Of a DNA stretch of 64,000 nucleotides, positions 36,443 through 44,250 are shown one piece after another. The notes beneath the pieces are model-generated. The model searched no databases, was not told where the DNA came from, and worked only from the letters and a program-made list of their open reading frames with translations. The translations under genes were made by a program, and so were the position numbers. The stretch comes from Pseudoalteromonas sp. S16_S37 (GTDB lineage: Bacteria > Pseudomonadota > Gammaproteobacteria > Enterobacterales > Alteromonadaceae). How positions within the stretch are numbered: the first letter of the stretch is position 1; each line of letters opens with the position of its first letter. The DNA lies in the NCBI RefSeq assembly GCF_014694405.1, contig NZ_JAAUWV010000006.1:1-64000 (forward strand). The letters run 5' to 3'.

Positions 36443-36696
36443 GGTTCTTCATCCTGTAAGTTTGGTTTTTCTTTACTGTTTGTGATGTCGCGGATCTGTT
36501 TTATTTCATTTAATAACGACCCAGCATCTATCTTACAATATAAAAACCACAAAAAAAGCTGTTTTGAACGAATATCACTCACACCTAATTCGTAATTTAT
36601 GATGGTTTTTCTATCACACTTGAGTTTTTTTGCCATCGCGTCTTGAGATATACCCGCATTGACCCGCATAGCTTTTAAATCATCGCCCTCTATCAC
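36439..36696 (-). CDS. XRE-family HTH regulator
   Basis: An 85-residue protein whose first 60 residues form an XRE-type helix-turn-helix (LKAMRVNAGISQDAMAKKL, then CDRKTIINYELG). The C-terminal tail is charged. It is the first gene of an overlapping three-gene operon (HTH, 112-aa peptide, membrane protein) and is divergent from the 118-aa protein gene at 36788, so it probably regulates both promoters in the 91-bp gap. Confidence 0.75.
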   Translation of the reverse strand: MIEGDDLKAMRVNAGISQDAMAKKLKCDRKTIINYELGVSDIRSKQLFLWFLYCKIDAGSLLNEIKQIRDITNSKEKPNLQDEEP

Positions 36697-36787
36697 ATCC
36701 GTATCCTTTTTATGGTTGGGGAGATTTTTCCACAGTTAAATTTACATAATGTTAACAACGGAGTGCAAATGTTAAAACAAGAAGGGC

Positions 36788-37144
36788 ATGTCAACGTTGT
36801 CAATGTTTGATCAAATTACAGTTAAAGCCATAAAAACAAGCGGAATTAATGATATTTATAAATACACCAAAGATCAACAGTTCATTTACATTAAATATTA
36901 CTTTGTATCTGAACTAGGTGAGTCTATAAAACCCAACCTCTCTATTGAAGAGGCCAGCTTTACACAGCTGCACCATAAGCACTGCTATTGCTTAACGTAT
37001 TTAAAAAATAAATGGACAGGTAATTATGATGCTGCATTTTTTATGGACAGCGTAGAGATGATAAATGGGTTAGATAGATATGAGGCCAATAAACGCCTTA
37101 ACTGTTTGCACACGATAGCTAGAGCGATACGCGCTGTATTTTAG
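36788..37144 (+). CDS. Unknown 118-aa protein, paralogue of the 122-aa protein at 34895-35263
   Basis: A soluble small protein sharing with its paralogue the pattern IYKYTKDQQFIYIKYYF, KPNLS, CLTYLKN and NYDAAFFMDSVEMINGL. It is transcribed away from the HTH gene. The start is uncertain: ATG 36788 has GAAGGG only one base away, ATG 36803 is a possible alternative, and a better-placed ribosome-binding site (GGAG) precedes an out-of-frame ATG at 36769 encoding a 13-codon peptide that ends at 36810, overlapping either start. Translation may therefore be coupled to that leader. No recognised family. Confidence 0.58.
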   Translation: MSTLSMFDQITVKAIKTSGINDIYKYTKDQQFIYIKYYFVSELGESIKPNLSIEEASFTQLHHKHCYCLTYLKNKWTGNYDAAFFMDSVEMINGLDRYEANKRLNCLHTIARAIRAVF

Positions 37145-37392
37145 TCGCTTGAAAACTTAGGTAGACTCGTGCTGCTACGGGCTACATGTATATGCCGCCC
37201 AATATGTGGTTTTGCGGACTAAATAACTCAATCTCTTATTATGGAACAGCTATATATCGTAATCTTGCCTTAGCATTGAGTTATTTTCTTGTGCTAGAAC
37301 CACTCTATCATTCAATGCAACTGGCATAGTTCGTCGTATACATGTCAACACACTGTTTAAATAAAAGCCCGATTTGTTTGGTGCTACTAGGA

Positions 37393-38412
37393 TTAAGTGT
37401 TTCTGACAATTAAATTAGGTGGCAGCAGGGTTGACTCTACTTTTTCTCCACGTATTAGATTAAGCAGATTACTCACCAGCATTTGGCCCGCCAAAGTGGT
37501 GTTTTGTTGAATGGTTGTCAGCGCTGGTGAGACATAACTGGCAGCTGGAATGTTGTCAAAGCCGACAACTCGAACATCATTTGGCACTTTAATGTTTGCT
37601 TCTTGTAATGCGCGAATAGCGCCAATCGCAATTAAATCACTGGCTGCAAATAGGGCGTTAAATCTGATGTTGTTAGCAATTAATGATTTGGTTGCATGAT
37701 AGCCGGAGTCTTCCGTTGATATCGCATTGGCCATTTTGCGCTCACTCAGGGTAATATTATGTTTTTCAAAAGTATCTTTGAAACCTTGGTAGCGAGCAAA
37801 AAATTCAGGACAATGATGCGAAGCATCACCAATAAACGCACAATCAGTTCGTTTGTGTTCAATTAAATGCGCAGCGGCAAGCTGGCCACCACCATAGTTA
37901 TCGCAACTGACGGTTAAATCTGGTCGGCCATCCACTTTGGCTCCCCAGCAGACAAATTTGGTATCTTGCTCTAACAGCTTTTGCAGACGAGATTGGTAAT
38001 CTAAATAGTCACCATATCCAAGCAAAATGATACCATCTGCACGATGACTGTCTTCATAATCTGCGCGCCAATCTTGGCTACTTGATTGGAACGAAACCAG
38101 TAAGTCATAACCCTCTTTGGCACATGCTCGCGTAATGCTACCCAGCATACTTAAGAAAAATGGGTTGATCTTTGATTCATCAGTTGTAGGGTCTTCAAAT
38201 AGTAACAGTGCCAAAGTGCTGCTTTGTTGAGTGCGCAGATTACTGGCATTTTTGTCTACTTTGTAATTTAGCTTTGCTGCCACTTCATGGACTTTGCGTC
38301 GAGTTTCTTCATTGACTAAAGGGCTGTTTCTTAAGGCTCGAGATACCGTTGACTGGGATACTCCAGCGTAGTGGGCAATATCAAAAGAGGTCGCTTTACC
38401 TTTGTGTTTCAT
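37393..38412 (-). CDS. LacI-family transcriptional regulator
   Basis: A 339-residue repressor. The helix-turn-helix (TSFDIAHYAGVSQSTVSRALRNSP, residues about 8-31) and hinge helix precede the periplasmic-binding-protein-like sensor domain, with the family-typical GIILLGYG strand and a C-terminal DVRVVGFDNIPAASYVSPALTTI. A perfect 14-bp palindrome (TGACACCGGTGTCA) lies 98 bp upstream of its start, in the region it shares with glucokinase, so it probably controls itself and glk. The effector is likely a sugar or sugar phosphate; which one cannot be read from sequence. Confidence 0.9.
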   Translation of the reverse strand: MKHKGKATSFDIAHYAGVSQSTVSRALRNSPLVNEETRRKVHEVAAKLNYKVDKNASNLRTQQSSTLALLLFEDPTTDESKINPFFLSMLGSITRACAKEGYDLLVSFQSSSQDWRADYEDSHRADGIILLGYGDYLDYQSRLQKLLEQDTKFVCWGAKVDGRPDLTVSCDNYGGGQLAAAHLIEHKRTDCAFIGDASHHCPEFFARYQGFKDTFEKHNITLSERKMANAISTEDSGYHATKSLIANNIRFNALFAASDLIAIGAIRALQEANIKVPNDVRVVGFDNIPAASYVSPALTTIQQNTTLAGQMLVSNLLNLIRGEKVESTLLPPNLIVRNT

Positions 38413-38509
38413 TTTTTTGCTCGTATGAAGTTGACTCCGTCATTGTCAGGGTTTGAATAATTTTTTCAACCAATTTCGCCATAATCATTAATTTTTTATT
38501 GCCACACTC

Positions 38510-38523
38510 TGACACCGGTGTCA
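38510..38523. promoter_or_regulatory. Candidate LacI-family operator (TGACACCGGTGTCA)
   Basis: A perfect 14-bp palindrome with central CG between the divergent lacI-type and glk genes. It differs in sequence from the three ATACGTAT operators, so it should belong to a different repressor, most simply the one encoded at 37393-38412. Confidence 0.75.
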
Positions 38524-38563
38524 TAATGTGGCTGTTTTATCATTTTGTTGTCAAAACGTATTG

Positions 38564-38594
38564 GCTGCCCAACTTTTGTGGGCAGCATTTTTTT
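38564..38594 (+). terminator. Intrinsic terminator between the operator and glk
   Basis: An 8-bp perfect stem (GCTGCCCA / TGGGCAGC) with a 7-nt loop is followed by ATTTTTTTT on the plus strand. It sits 115 bp before glk, with no plus-strand gene upstream, so it may attenuate glk or end a short transcript. Confidence 0.72.
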
Positions 38595-38710
38595 ACGTCA
38601 GTTAGCGTGCAAAATTAACTGAGTGACCAATAGAAATAATTGCATGGGCAAATAGAGCCTAGAGCAAAAAAATAGGTGCAAAATAGCGCCATGACAAAAG
38701 AGAAAACAAC

Positions 38711-39709
38711 ATGACCCAGACAACAAGTTACCAACATCAAGATTTTGACCCGATTGTCGTTGCAGATATCGGCGGAACGAACGCAAGGTTTGCGGTCGTG
38801 ACCCATTATTGCCAGCAAACTCGCCAATTTGAAATACAACACCAAGTTACTTATCCCAGTGCAGAGTTTCAGTCATTCGAAAGTGCATTAAAGCGCTATA
38901 TTGATCAGTTACCTGTGGCTAAACCATCTAGAGCAAGCCTTGCCGTTGCCGGCCCGATTAAGTCACAGCAAGTTTACTTAACTAATTTGGGATGGCACTT
39001 TAGTATCCCTGAACTAAAAGAGCACATGGGTTTTGATGACCTCGCTGTGATCAATGATTTTGCTGCCTTTGCATACGCTGCCCCATACTTAGATACTGAG
39101 CAAAATATACTCATTAAGTCAGGACAACCCGAACCCGATGCCAACATTGCGGTAATGGGTCCTGGAACTGGGTTTGGCGCTGCATGTTTGGCGCGAGATA
39201 TAAACGGTAGTGCGGTTATGAGCTGTGAAGCCGGGCACATTAATCTTGCGCCTGTTACCGCACTTGATAGACAGTTGCTCCATGCACTGCGTGCAAATTT
39301 ACAACATGTTTCAATTGAAAGCGTGTTTTCAGGCCCAGGTATAGCACGATTATATAGAGCAATGGCGGAAGTAAAAGGTCATACTCCAATGGACTTAAAT
39401 GCTTCACAAATAAGCCAGCTTGCCGCAGAGTGTGAAATTTGCGATGCAACTTTAACACATTTTTGTGATTGGATGGGCAGTGTAGCTGGCGACTTAGCAC
39501 TCACCTTTGGTGCCTTAGGCGGTGTTAATATTGGTGGTGGTATTTTACCAAGAATGACAGAGCGCTTGTTATCCAGTCGCTTTATTGAAAGATTTACTGA
39601 AAAAGGGTTAATGTCACAATATGTAGGGCAAATCCCTGTGACTTTAGTAGTACAAGACAATATTCCTTTGATTGGTGCCGCGGCATGTTTGCATGAGCGA
39701 CGCAGCTAA
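38711..39709 (+). CDS. glk: Glucokinase
   Basis: A 332-residue ROK-unrelated bacterial glucokinase (E. coli Glk type) that phosphorylates glucose with ATP in the cytoplasm. The phosphate-binding motif is DIGGTNARFA (near residue 19), the substrate strand has GWHFS and INDFAAFAYA, and the second nucleotide loop GPGTGFGAA is followed by SCEAGHINLAP. The C-terminal GGVNIGGGI block is typical. It would process glucose released by the locus's amylolytic enzymes. A LacI-family gene follows after 22 bp and another is divergent, so it is the hub of the regulatory cluster. Confidence 0.93.
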   Translation: MTQTTSYQHQDFDPIVVADIGGTNARFAVVTHYCQQTRQFEIQHQVTYPSAEFQSFESALKRYIDQLPVAKPSRASLAVAGPIKSQQVYLTNLGWHFSIPELKEHMGFDDLAVINDFAAFAYAAPYLDTEQNILIKSGQPEPDANIAVMGPGTGFGAACLARDINGSAVMSCEAGHINLAPVTALDRQLLHALRANLQHVSIESVFSGPGIARLYRAMAEVKGHTPMDLNASQISQLAAECEICDATLTHFCDWMGSVAGDLALTFGALGGVNIGGGILPRMTERLLSSRFIERFTEKGLMSQYVGQIPVTLVVQDNIPLIGAAACLHERRS

Positions 39710-39731
39710 TTAAGAGGCTTGGAATAATTGC

Positions 39732-40748
39732 ATGAAAAAAGTAACCATTAATAGTGTTGCAACCTACGCTGGGGTCTCTAAAAAAACCGTATCTCGCGTA
39801 CTCAACAACGAGCCAAATGTGAGTCCTGCGACACGCGAGAAAGTATTAAAAGTATTCAAAGAGCTGGATTATACGCCCAACCCAATCGCGCGCGGTTTAG
39901 CCAGAAATAGAAGCTTTATTATTGGTTGCTTATACGATAACCCCAGTAAAAGCTATATCACTCGTGTTCAAAGTGGTGCACTAGAAGCATGTCATAAGCA
40001 TAACTATAATTTACTGATCCATCCGTGTGAGCTTCGAGGCGATGCGTTAATAGAAAATATTGAGCACTTGCTGACAACTTCACGCTTAGATGGCATGGTA
40101 CTTACCCCCCCGTTTTCAGACTCAGAAGAACTGATCGCCTTTTTAAAGAAAAAGAACATACACTTTGCCCGTGTTGCCTCTGCGATTGACGATGCAGAGT
40201 CAATCTCGGTGCGCAGTAATGACGAGCAAGGCGCGTATGAGATCACTGAGCATCTGATTAACTTGGGCCACACCAGTATCGCATTCATCAAAGGTCACCC
40301 TGATCACAGTGCAACCGAACAACGTTTTAACGGTTACCAAAGAGCGTTGCGTGAGCACAACATCGCTTTTAATCCGCAGCTTGTTGCCGAAGGTAACTTT
40401 AGTTATCACTCAGGCGCCGATAGCGCAAAAGCGATTTTAGATTTAAACCCAAGACCAAGTGCCGTGTTTGCATCAAACGATTACATGGCCGCGGCGGTGC
40501 TCAAGTTGGCTACGCAAAGGCAGTTAAAAGTGCCTGAAGATATCTCGATTGCAGGATTTGATAACGCGCCAATCGCTCGTCATATCTGGCCAGGATTAAC
40601 AACCATAGCACAGCCTGTGGAAGAGATGACTCGCCAAGCCGTAGAGCAGTTAATCTTGCAGATAAGTGACGAGCAAACACCTGTTTATCAAGCAACTTTG
40701 GAAGCTAAACTGATCACACGAGAGTCGACCGCTAAACCACGTTGTTAA
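39732..40748 (+). CDS. LacI-family transcriptional regulator, candidate maltodextrin repressor
   Basis: A 338-residue repressor. The DNA-binding domain starts VTINSVATYAGVSKKTVSRVLNNEP with the hinge PNPIARGLA, and the sensor domain ends with ISIAGFDNAPIARHIWPGLTTI. It is co-directional with glk, 22 bp downstream. Regulators of this subtype (MKKVTI...SKKTVSRVLNNEPNV) commonly control maltodextrin TonB loci in Alteromonadales, so I infer that it binds the three TG(a/c)ATACGTATGCA sites upstream; this is not shown by the sequence alone. Confidence 0.85.
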   Translation: MKKVTINSVATYAGVSKKTVSRVLNNEPNVSPATREKVLKVFKELDYTPNPIARGLARNRSFIIGCLYDNPSKSYITRVQSGALEACHKHNYNLLIHPCELRGDALIENIEHLLTTSRLDGMVLTPPFSDSEELIAFLKKKNIHFARVASAIDDAESISVRSNDEQGAYEITEHLINLGHTSIAFIKGHPDHSATEQRFNGYQRALREHNIAFNPQLVAEGNFSYHSGADSAKAILDLNPRPSAVFASNDYMAAAVLKLATQRQLKVPEDISIAGFDNAPIARHIWPGLTTIAQPVEEMTRQAVEQLILQISDEQTPVYQATLEAKLITRESTAKPRC

Positions 40749-40780
40749 AAGTCCAATTTCAATTTTTATACTTGCCCAAA

Positions 40781-40807
40781 AGTCTCACTCCTAGTGGGGC
40801 TTTTTTT
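40781..40807 (+). terminator. Terminator after glk-lacI
   Basis: A 9-bp stem with two G-U pairs (AGTCTCACT / AGTGGGGCT), a 3-nt loop and TTTTTTT. Confidence 0.78.
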
Positions 40808-40918
40808 ATGTGCTTTAGGCCGTGCTATTGTGCTAGATCAAGATTTGAAAGGCAGATGAAGCGTACTGTAACTACATCGGAAGTAAATTTGTAGACAACC
40901 AACAACAGGAATAACACC

Positions 40919-41158
40919 ATGACGATTGAACGCCATAGCCTTGCCAAAGAACTACCTGAATTTAAAGACAAGATCCATGAGTTAAAAATGAAGGACCGTC
41001 ATTTCGCACGATTGTTTGACGATTATCATAATTTAGATCATGAAGTAATTCGCATTGAGGAAGGGGTAGAAAATACTTCAGACGAGTATTTGGATTCGTT
41101 AAAAAAACAGCGCCTACATTTAAAAGATCAGCTCTATGCCATTTTAAAATGTGCATAG
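40919..41158 (+). CDS. YdcH-like DUF465 protein
   Basis: A 79-residue helical protein of the DUF465/YdcH family: EFKDKIHELKMKDRHFARLFDDYHNLDHEV followed by a second helix with LKKQRLHLKDQLY. It probably forms an antiparallel coiled coil. Function is unknown. A clear AACAGGAAT ribosome-binding sequence precedes the start. Stand-alone gene. Confidence 0.88.
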   Translation: MTIERHSLAKELPEFKDKIHELKMKDRHFARLFDDYHNLDHEVIRIEEGVENTSDEYLDSLKKQRLHLKDQLYAILKCA

Positions 41159-41438
41159 AATTTTGATAAAACCGTTATTTTCTAATTCCTCTGTGCTCTC
41201 GTAGTTGTCTTTTTTCAAGGTAAATATGAGAGTACCTTCTGAATCTTCTTTGACCTCCATGCATATAACACGTCTGATTCAAACCTTTAACCTAGCTAAT
41301 CAAAACATCCTTATTGTTCGAATTTTTGACTTGGCATAGTGTCGTTACCGCTTTGCAAAAGTCTTTGCTTGTATCAAAATAGGTAAGGAGTTGAATCTTT
41401 GTACACTTAATCAGCAAACTTTAGGAATAGTGCGAGCC

Positions 41439-42443
41439 ATGAAACATCTTGTTGAACAAAAAGTTGCAGCATTTATAAGTAAAACTCAGCGACCGCAAAT
41501 AAATGTGGCTGTTTGGCGAGATGGGGAGTTGTACCAGTCCTCCTTTGGTTGTGCAAAGCGGGAAGATGTAGACGTATTTGAAATTGGCTCTATTGGTAAA
41601 ACGTTTACCGCAACGTTATTAGCAATACTGATCGACAAAGGGGTTGTTGCTATTGAGGATAAAATCGGTAGATACTATCCTAAACTGTCAGTATTAAAAG
41701 ACGTCACTTTTAAACAACTCGTAACACACTCTTCGGGTTTACCGGCAAACCCGATAAAAACTATCTGTTTTTCTCGCTCATCACTTATATCTAATTTGCT
41801 GAAGTTTAGAAAAGAAGATATTACTGATTATCTAAACGACATTAAGGCGCCCTTAAAACCAGGTAAGTTTTGCTACTCTAACCTAGGCATGGCACTGTTG
41901 GGCAATACCTTGGCTGAGTGTCTACAGATGAGCTACGAAAGTGCAGTTCAATCATATTTACTTGCGCCTCTGGGTATGACACAGACCCATGTTAACGAGA
42001 CACACTATGAGCCTGAACGCGTTGCACTTGGACACAGTGCTAGCGGTAAAGTTGTTCCTCATTTTAAGTGGCAAGGAATGGAACCCGCGGGCGTGTGGCG
42101 TTCAACCACTAGCGATATGATGCAATTCTTAAAAGCGCACCTTGGCTGCTCTGGTGAACAATGGCAAGCATTATTAAAAACAACAACGTGCCCGGTATTT
42201 AATACCTCTGAGCTTAGTCATATGGGGTTTGCTTGGGTTTTAGAGCAGCGAGATGGCTTAGGTAATATTGCATGGCATAATGGCGGGACTTTTGGCCAGC
42301 ACTCTGTTGTGATGCTTTGCAAAGAGCAAAATATGGGGATTGTTATCCTCAGCAATAAATCCCCGCGCTTTTGGCATGGCTTTTTTTCTTCTTACAGTCT
42401 TGAGTATCTCGCAGCGAGTATCTTGAAGTCACTCGCTAAATAG
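41439..42443 (+). CDS. Beta-lactamase-fold serine hydrolase (class C / PBP4* type)
   Basis: A 334-residue hydrolase of the beta-lactamase/transpeptidase-like superfamily. The catalytic SxxK motif is SIGK (51-54), the YxN motif is YSN (144-146) and the third motif is HNGG near residue 285. No signal peptide is visible from the ATG at 41439 (AGGAAT ribosome-binding site), so it may be cytoplasmic; a TTG 16 codons earlier directly abuts AAGGAG and seems too close. The family includes esterases, D-aminopeptidases and EstB-like enzymes; a true beta-lactamase role is not supported. Confidence 0.82.
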   Translation: MKHLVEQKVAAFISKTQRPQINVAVWRDGELYQSSFGCAKREDVDVFEIGSIGKTFTATLLAILIDKGVVAIEDKIGRYYPKLSVLKDVTFKQLVTHSSGLPANPIKTICFSRSSLISNLLKFRKEDITDYLNDIKAPLKPGKFCYSNLGMALLGNTLAECLQMSYESAVQSYLLAPLGMTQTHVNETHYEPERVALGHSASGKVVPHFKWQGMEPAGVWRSTTSDMMQFLKAHLGCSGEQWQALLKTTTCPVFNTSELSHMGFAWVLEQRDGLGNIAWHNGGTFGQHSVVMLCKEQNMGIVILSNKSPRFWHGFFSSYSLEYLAASILKSLAK

Positions 42444-42469
42444 TGCCAGTAAGCACATATAAAGAATAG

Positions 42470-42496
42470 TGCGCCGTTAAAGGGGGCGCATTTTTT
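42470..42496 (+). terminator. Terminator after the serine hydrolase gene
   Basis: A 6-bp GC-rich stem (TGCGCC / GGCGCA) with a 9-nt loop is followed by TTTTTT. Confidence 0.72.
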
Positions 42497-42563
42497 GGTA
42501 ATACATTCGTTTATAGGATTTTCCACTATACTTCTACCATTATATTGTTCTGGGTGAAGCCAT

Positions 42564-44171
42564 GTGGGTTCGTTAGCATTTGTTCTCGTTTTTAGTGGTA
42601 TTGTTGGGCTGTGTTTAGCACTTTTCTCAGCTTATGAGACTTGTAAAATATCTCCACATGTTGGCTGGCGTGTATTATTTGGCTTAGTTATTTTCTTCGT
42701 TTTAGGATATGGAGCGTTTGCCGCCTATTTGTTTGAACAACAACAGGCAGATTTATTAAACATAGGCTTAGCGAGCATTTTATTCTTTGGGTCTATATTT
42801 GTTTTATTGGTGAATTACCTTGCTAAACAAAGTTTGCAGTCACTCGCAAAGCTGGTTGAATATGAGCGCTTTCACGCGCAAACTGACTTCCTTACCAAAC
42901 TCAATAACCGAGAGCATTGTATTAACAGCATCGACGCAAAAATCGCGCTGCAACAGCCATTCTCTGTTATGTTAATCGATCTAAATAACTTCAAACAAAT
43001 CAATGACTCGGTAGGGCATTTATTTGGTGATAAAGTGCTTATTGCACTATCAGAGCGGTTGTTGAGTTCATTGTTAAGTGGCAGCACGTTGTTTCGTATT
43101 GGCGGGGATGAGTTTGTATTGGTTATTGACAGTGCAATCGAAACCCAAATATATGAGCAAAATAATGCGCTGCTAAAGGCACTCGACCAGCCGCTGCAAG
43201 TAGAAGGGGTTGCGGTTGATGTTCAATATAGTGCTGGTGCAAGTATCTATAGTCCGCAAAAGCTCAGTGATAGTGTTGAGTTACTAAAAGCCGCGGATAT
43301 TGCCATGTATAAGGCAAAAAATTCAAAGCAGTCGTTAGTTATATTTGATGATTCGTTACATCTAGAAAATGAACAAGACTTTCATATATCGGTAGGTTTA
43401 AAAGAAGCATTTATACAACAAACGCTAAAAGTGTATTACCAACCCATAATCAGGGCAAAAACGGGTGCTGTACATGGTGTTGAGGCACTTTGTCGTTGGC
43501 CACAATCAAACGGTAATATGATGTTGCCAGAGCGCTTTGTGAATGTGGCAGAAAGCAGCAACTTAATCAGGCAGCTCAGCTTATTCGTTATAAAGCAGGT
43601 GTTTGCAGATCTTCCTAAACTGTTAAAGTGTGATAGTAACTTGATTGTACACATCAACTTATCTAGCCATGATGTGTTAAACAAGGAGCTAGTTAGCTTA
43701 CTTGCCAGCTTACTTAACGATACTAATGTAGATGCTAAGCATGTGATGTTTGAGTTAACAGAAACTATGATGATCAGTGATTTACAACATGCTCAAGCGT
43801 TAATAGAAGTCCTCATTGACATGGGTTTTGCTGTCAGCATTGATGATTTTGGTAGTGGTTTCTCATCTTTCAAAGTTTTGAAGGATTTGCCGGTTTCACA
43901 AATCAAAGTTGAACCTTCGTTTATCGAGTCTTGTTTAAAAGATGAAAAAGCGCAGATTATTGTTGAAACGACAGTTTTTATGGCGCAGCGTTTACAATGC
44001 GCGATTACTGCAGTCGGCGTGAATGATGATCGTGTGGCGCAATTTCTATGTGACTTAAAATGCGATTATCTTCAAGGCTTTAACATCAGTGAGGCCTTAC
44101 CTTTAGACGACTGTATCAAGTGGATACAGTCCAATGGATTGGTGAAAAAGGCGTTGAGAAAATATGAGTAG
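42564..44171 (+). CDS. Membrane GGDEF-EAL protein with degraded EAL active site
   Basis: A 535-residue protein starting at a GTG (an overlapping ATG at 42562 hits a stop after four codons). Three hydrophobic helices (about 2-22, 32-52, 60-82) precede a GGDEF domain (about 100-255) with an intact GGDEF motif but no RxxD inhibitory site (SGST at that position). The EAL domain (about 270-525) keeps GVEALCRW, the Asn in INLSS, ELTETM, DDFGSG and the Lys in IKVEPSF, but the AEGVE motif reads TAVGVND: the catalytic glutamate is replaced by Val. The likely outcome is an active cyclase with a non-hydrolytic, perhaps c-di-GMP- or GTP-sensing EAL module. Confidence 0.85.
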   Translation: MGSLAFVLVFSGIVGLCLALFSAYETCKISPHVGWRVLFGLVIFFVLGYGAFAAYLFEQQQADLLNIGLASILFFGSIFVLLVNYLAKQSLQSLAKLVEYERFHAQTDFLTKLNNREHCINSIDAKIALQQPFSVMLIDLNNFKQINDSVGHLFGDKVLIALSERLLSSLLSGSTLFRIGGDEFVLVIDSAIETQIYEQNNALLKALDQPLQVEGVAVDVQYSAGASIYSPQKLSDSVELLKAADIAMYKAKNSKQSLVIFDDSLHLENEQDFHISVGLKEAFIQQTLKVYYQPIIRAKTGAVHGVEALCRWPQSNGNMMLPERFVNVAESSNLIRQLSLFVIKQVFADLPKLLKCDSNLIVHINLSSHDVLNKELVSLLASLLNDTNVDAKHVMFELTETMMISDLQHAQALIEVLIDMGFAVSIDDFGSGFSSFKVLKDLPVSQIKVEPSFIESCLKDEKAQIIVETTVFMAQRLQCAITAVGVNDDRVAQFLCDLKCDYLQGFNISEALPLDDCIKWIQSNGLVKKALRKYE

Positions 44172-44250
44172 CTATCTATTTGATAATGTATGCTGCATTG
44201 ATAAACAACTGCTATAAACAAAAAGTATCGTTATATCGAGATAGATTTTA

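Noticed and set aside
41439..42443. Calling the SxxK hydrolase an antibiotic-resistance beta-lactamase
   Set aside because: It lacks an evident export signal and the wider class C features; the fold is shared by many esterases and peptidases.
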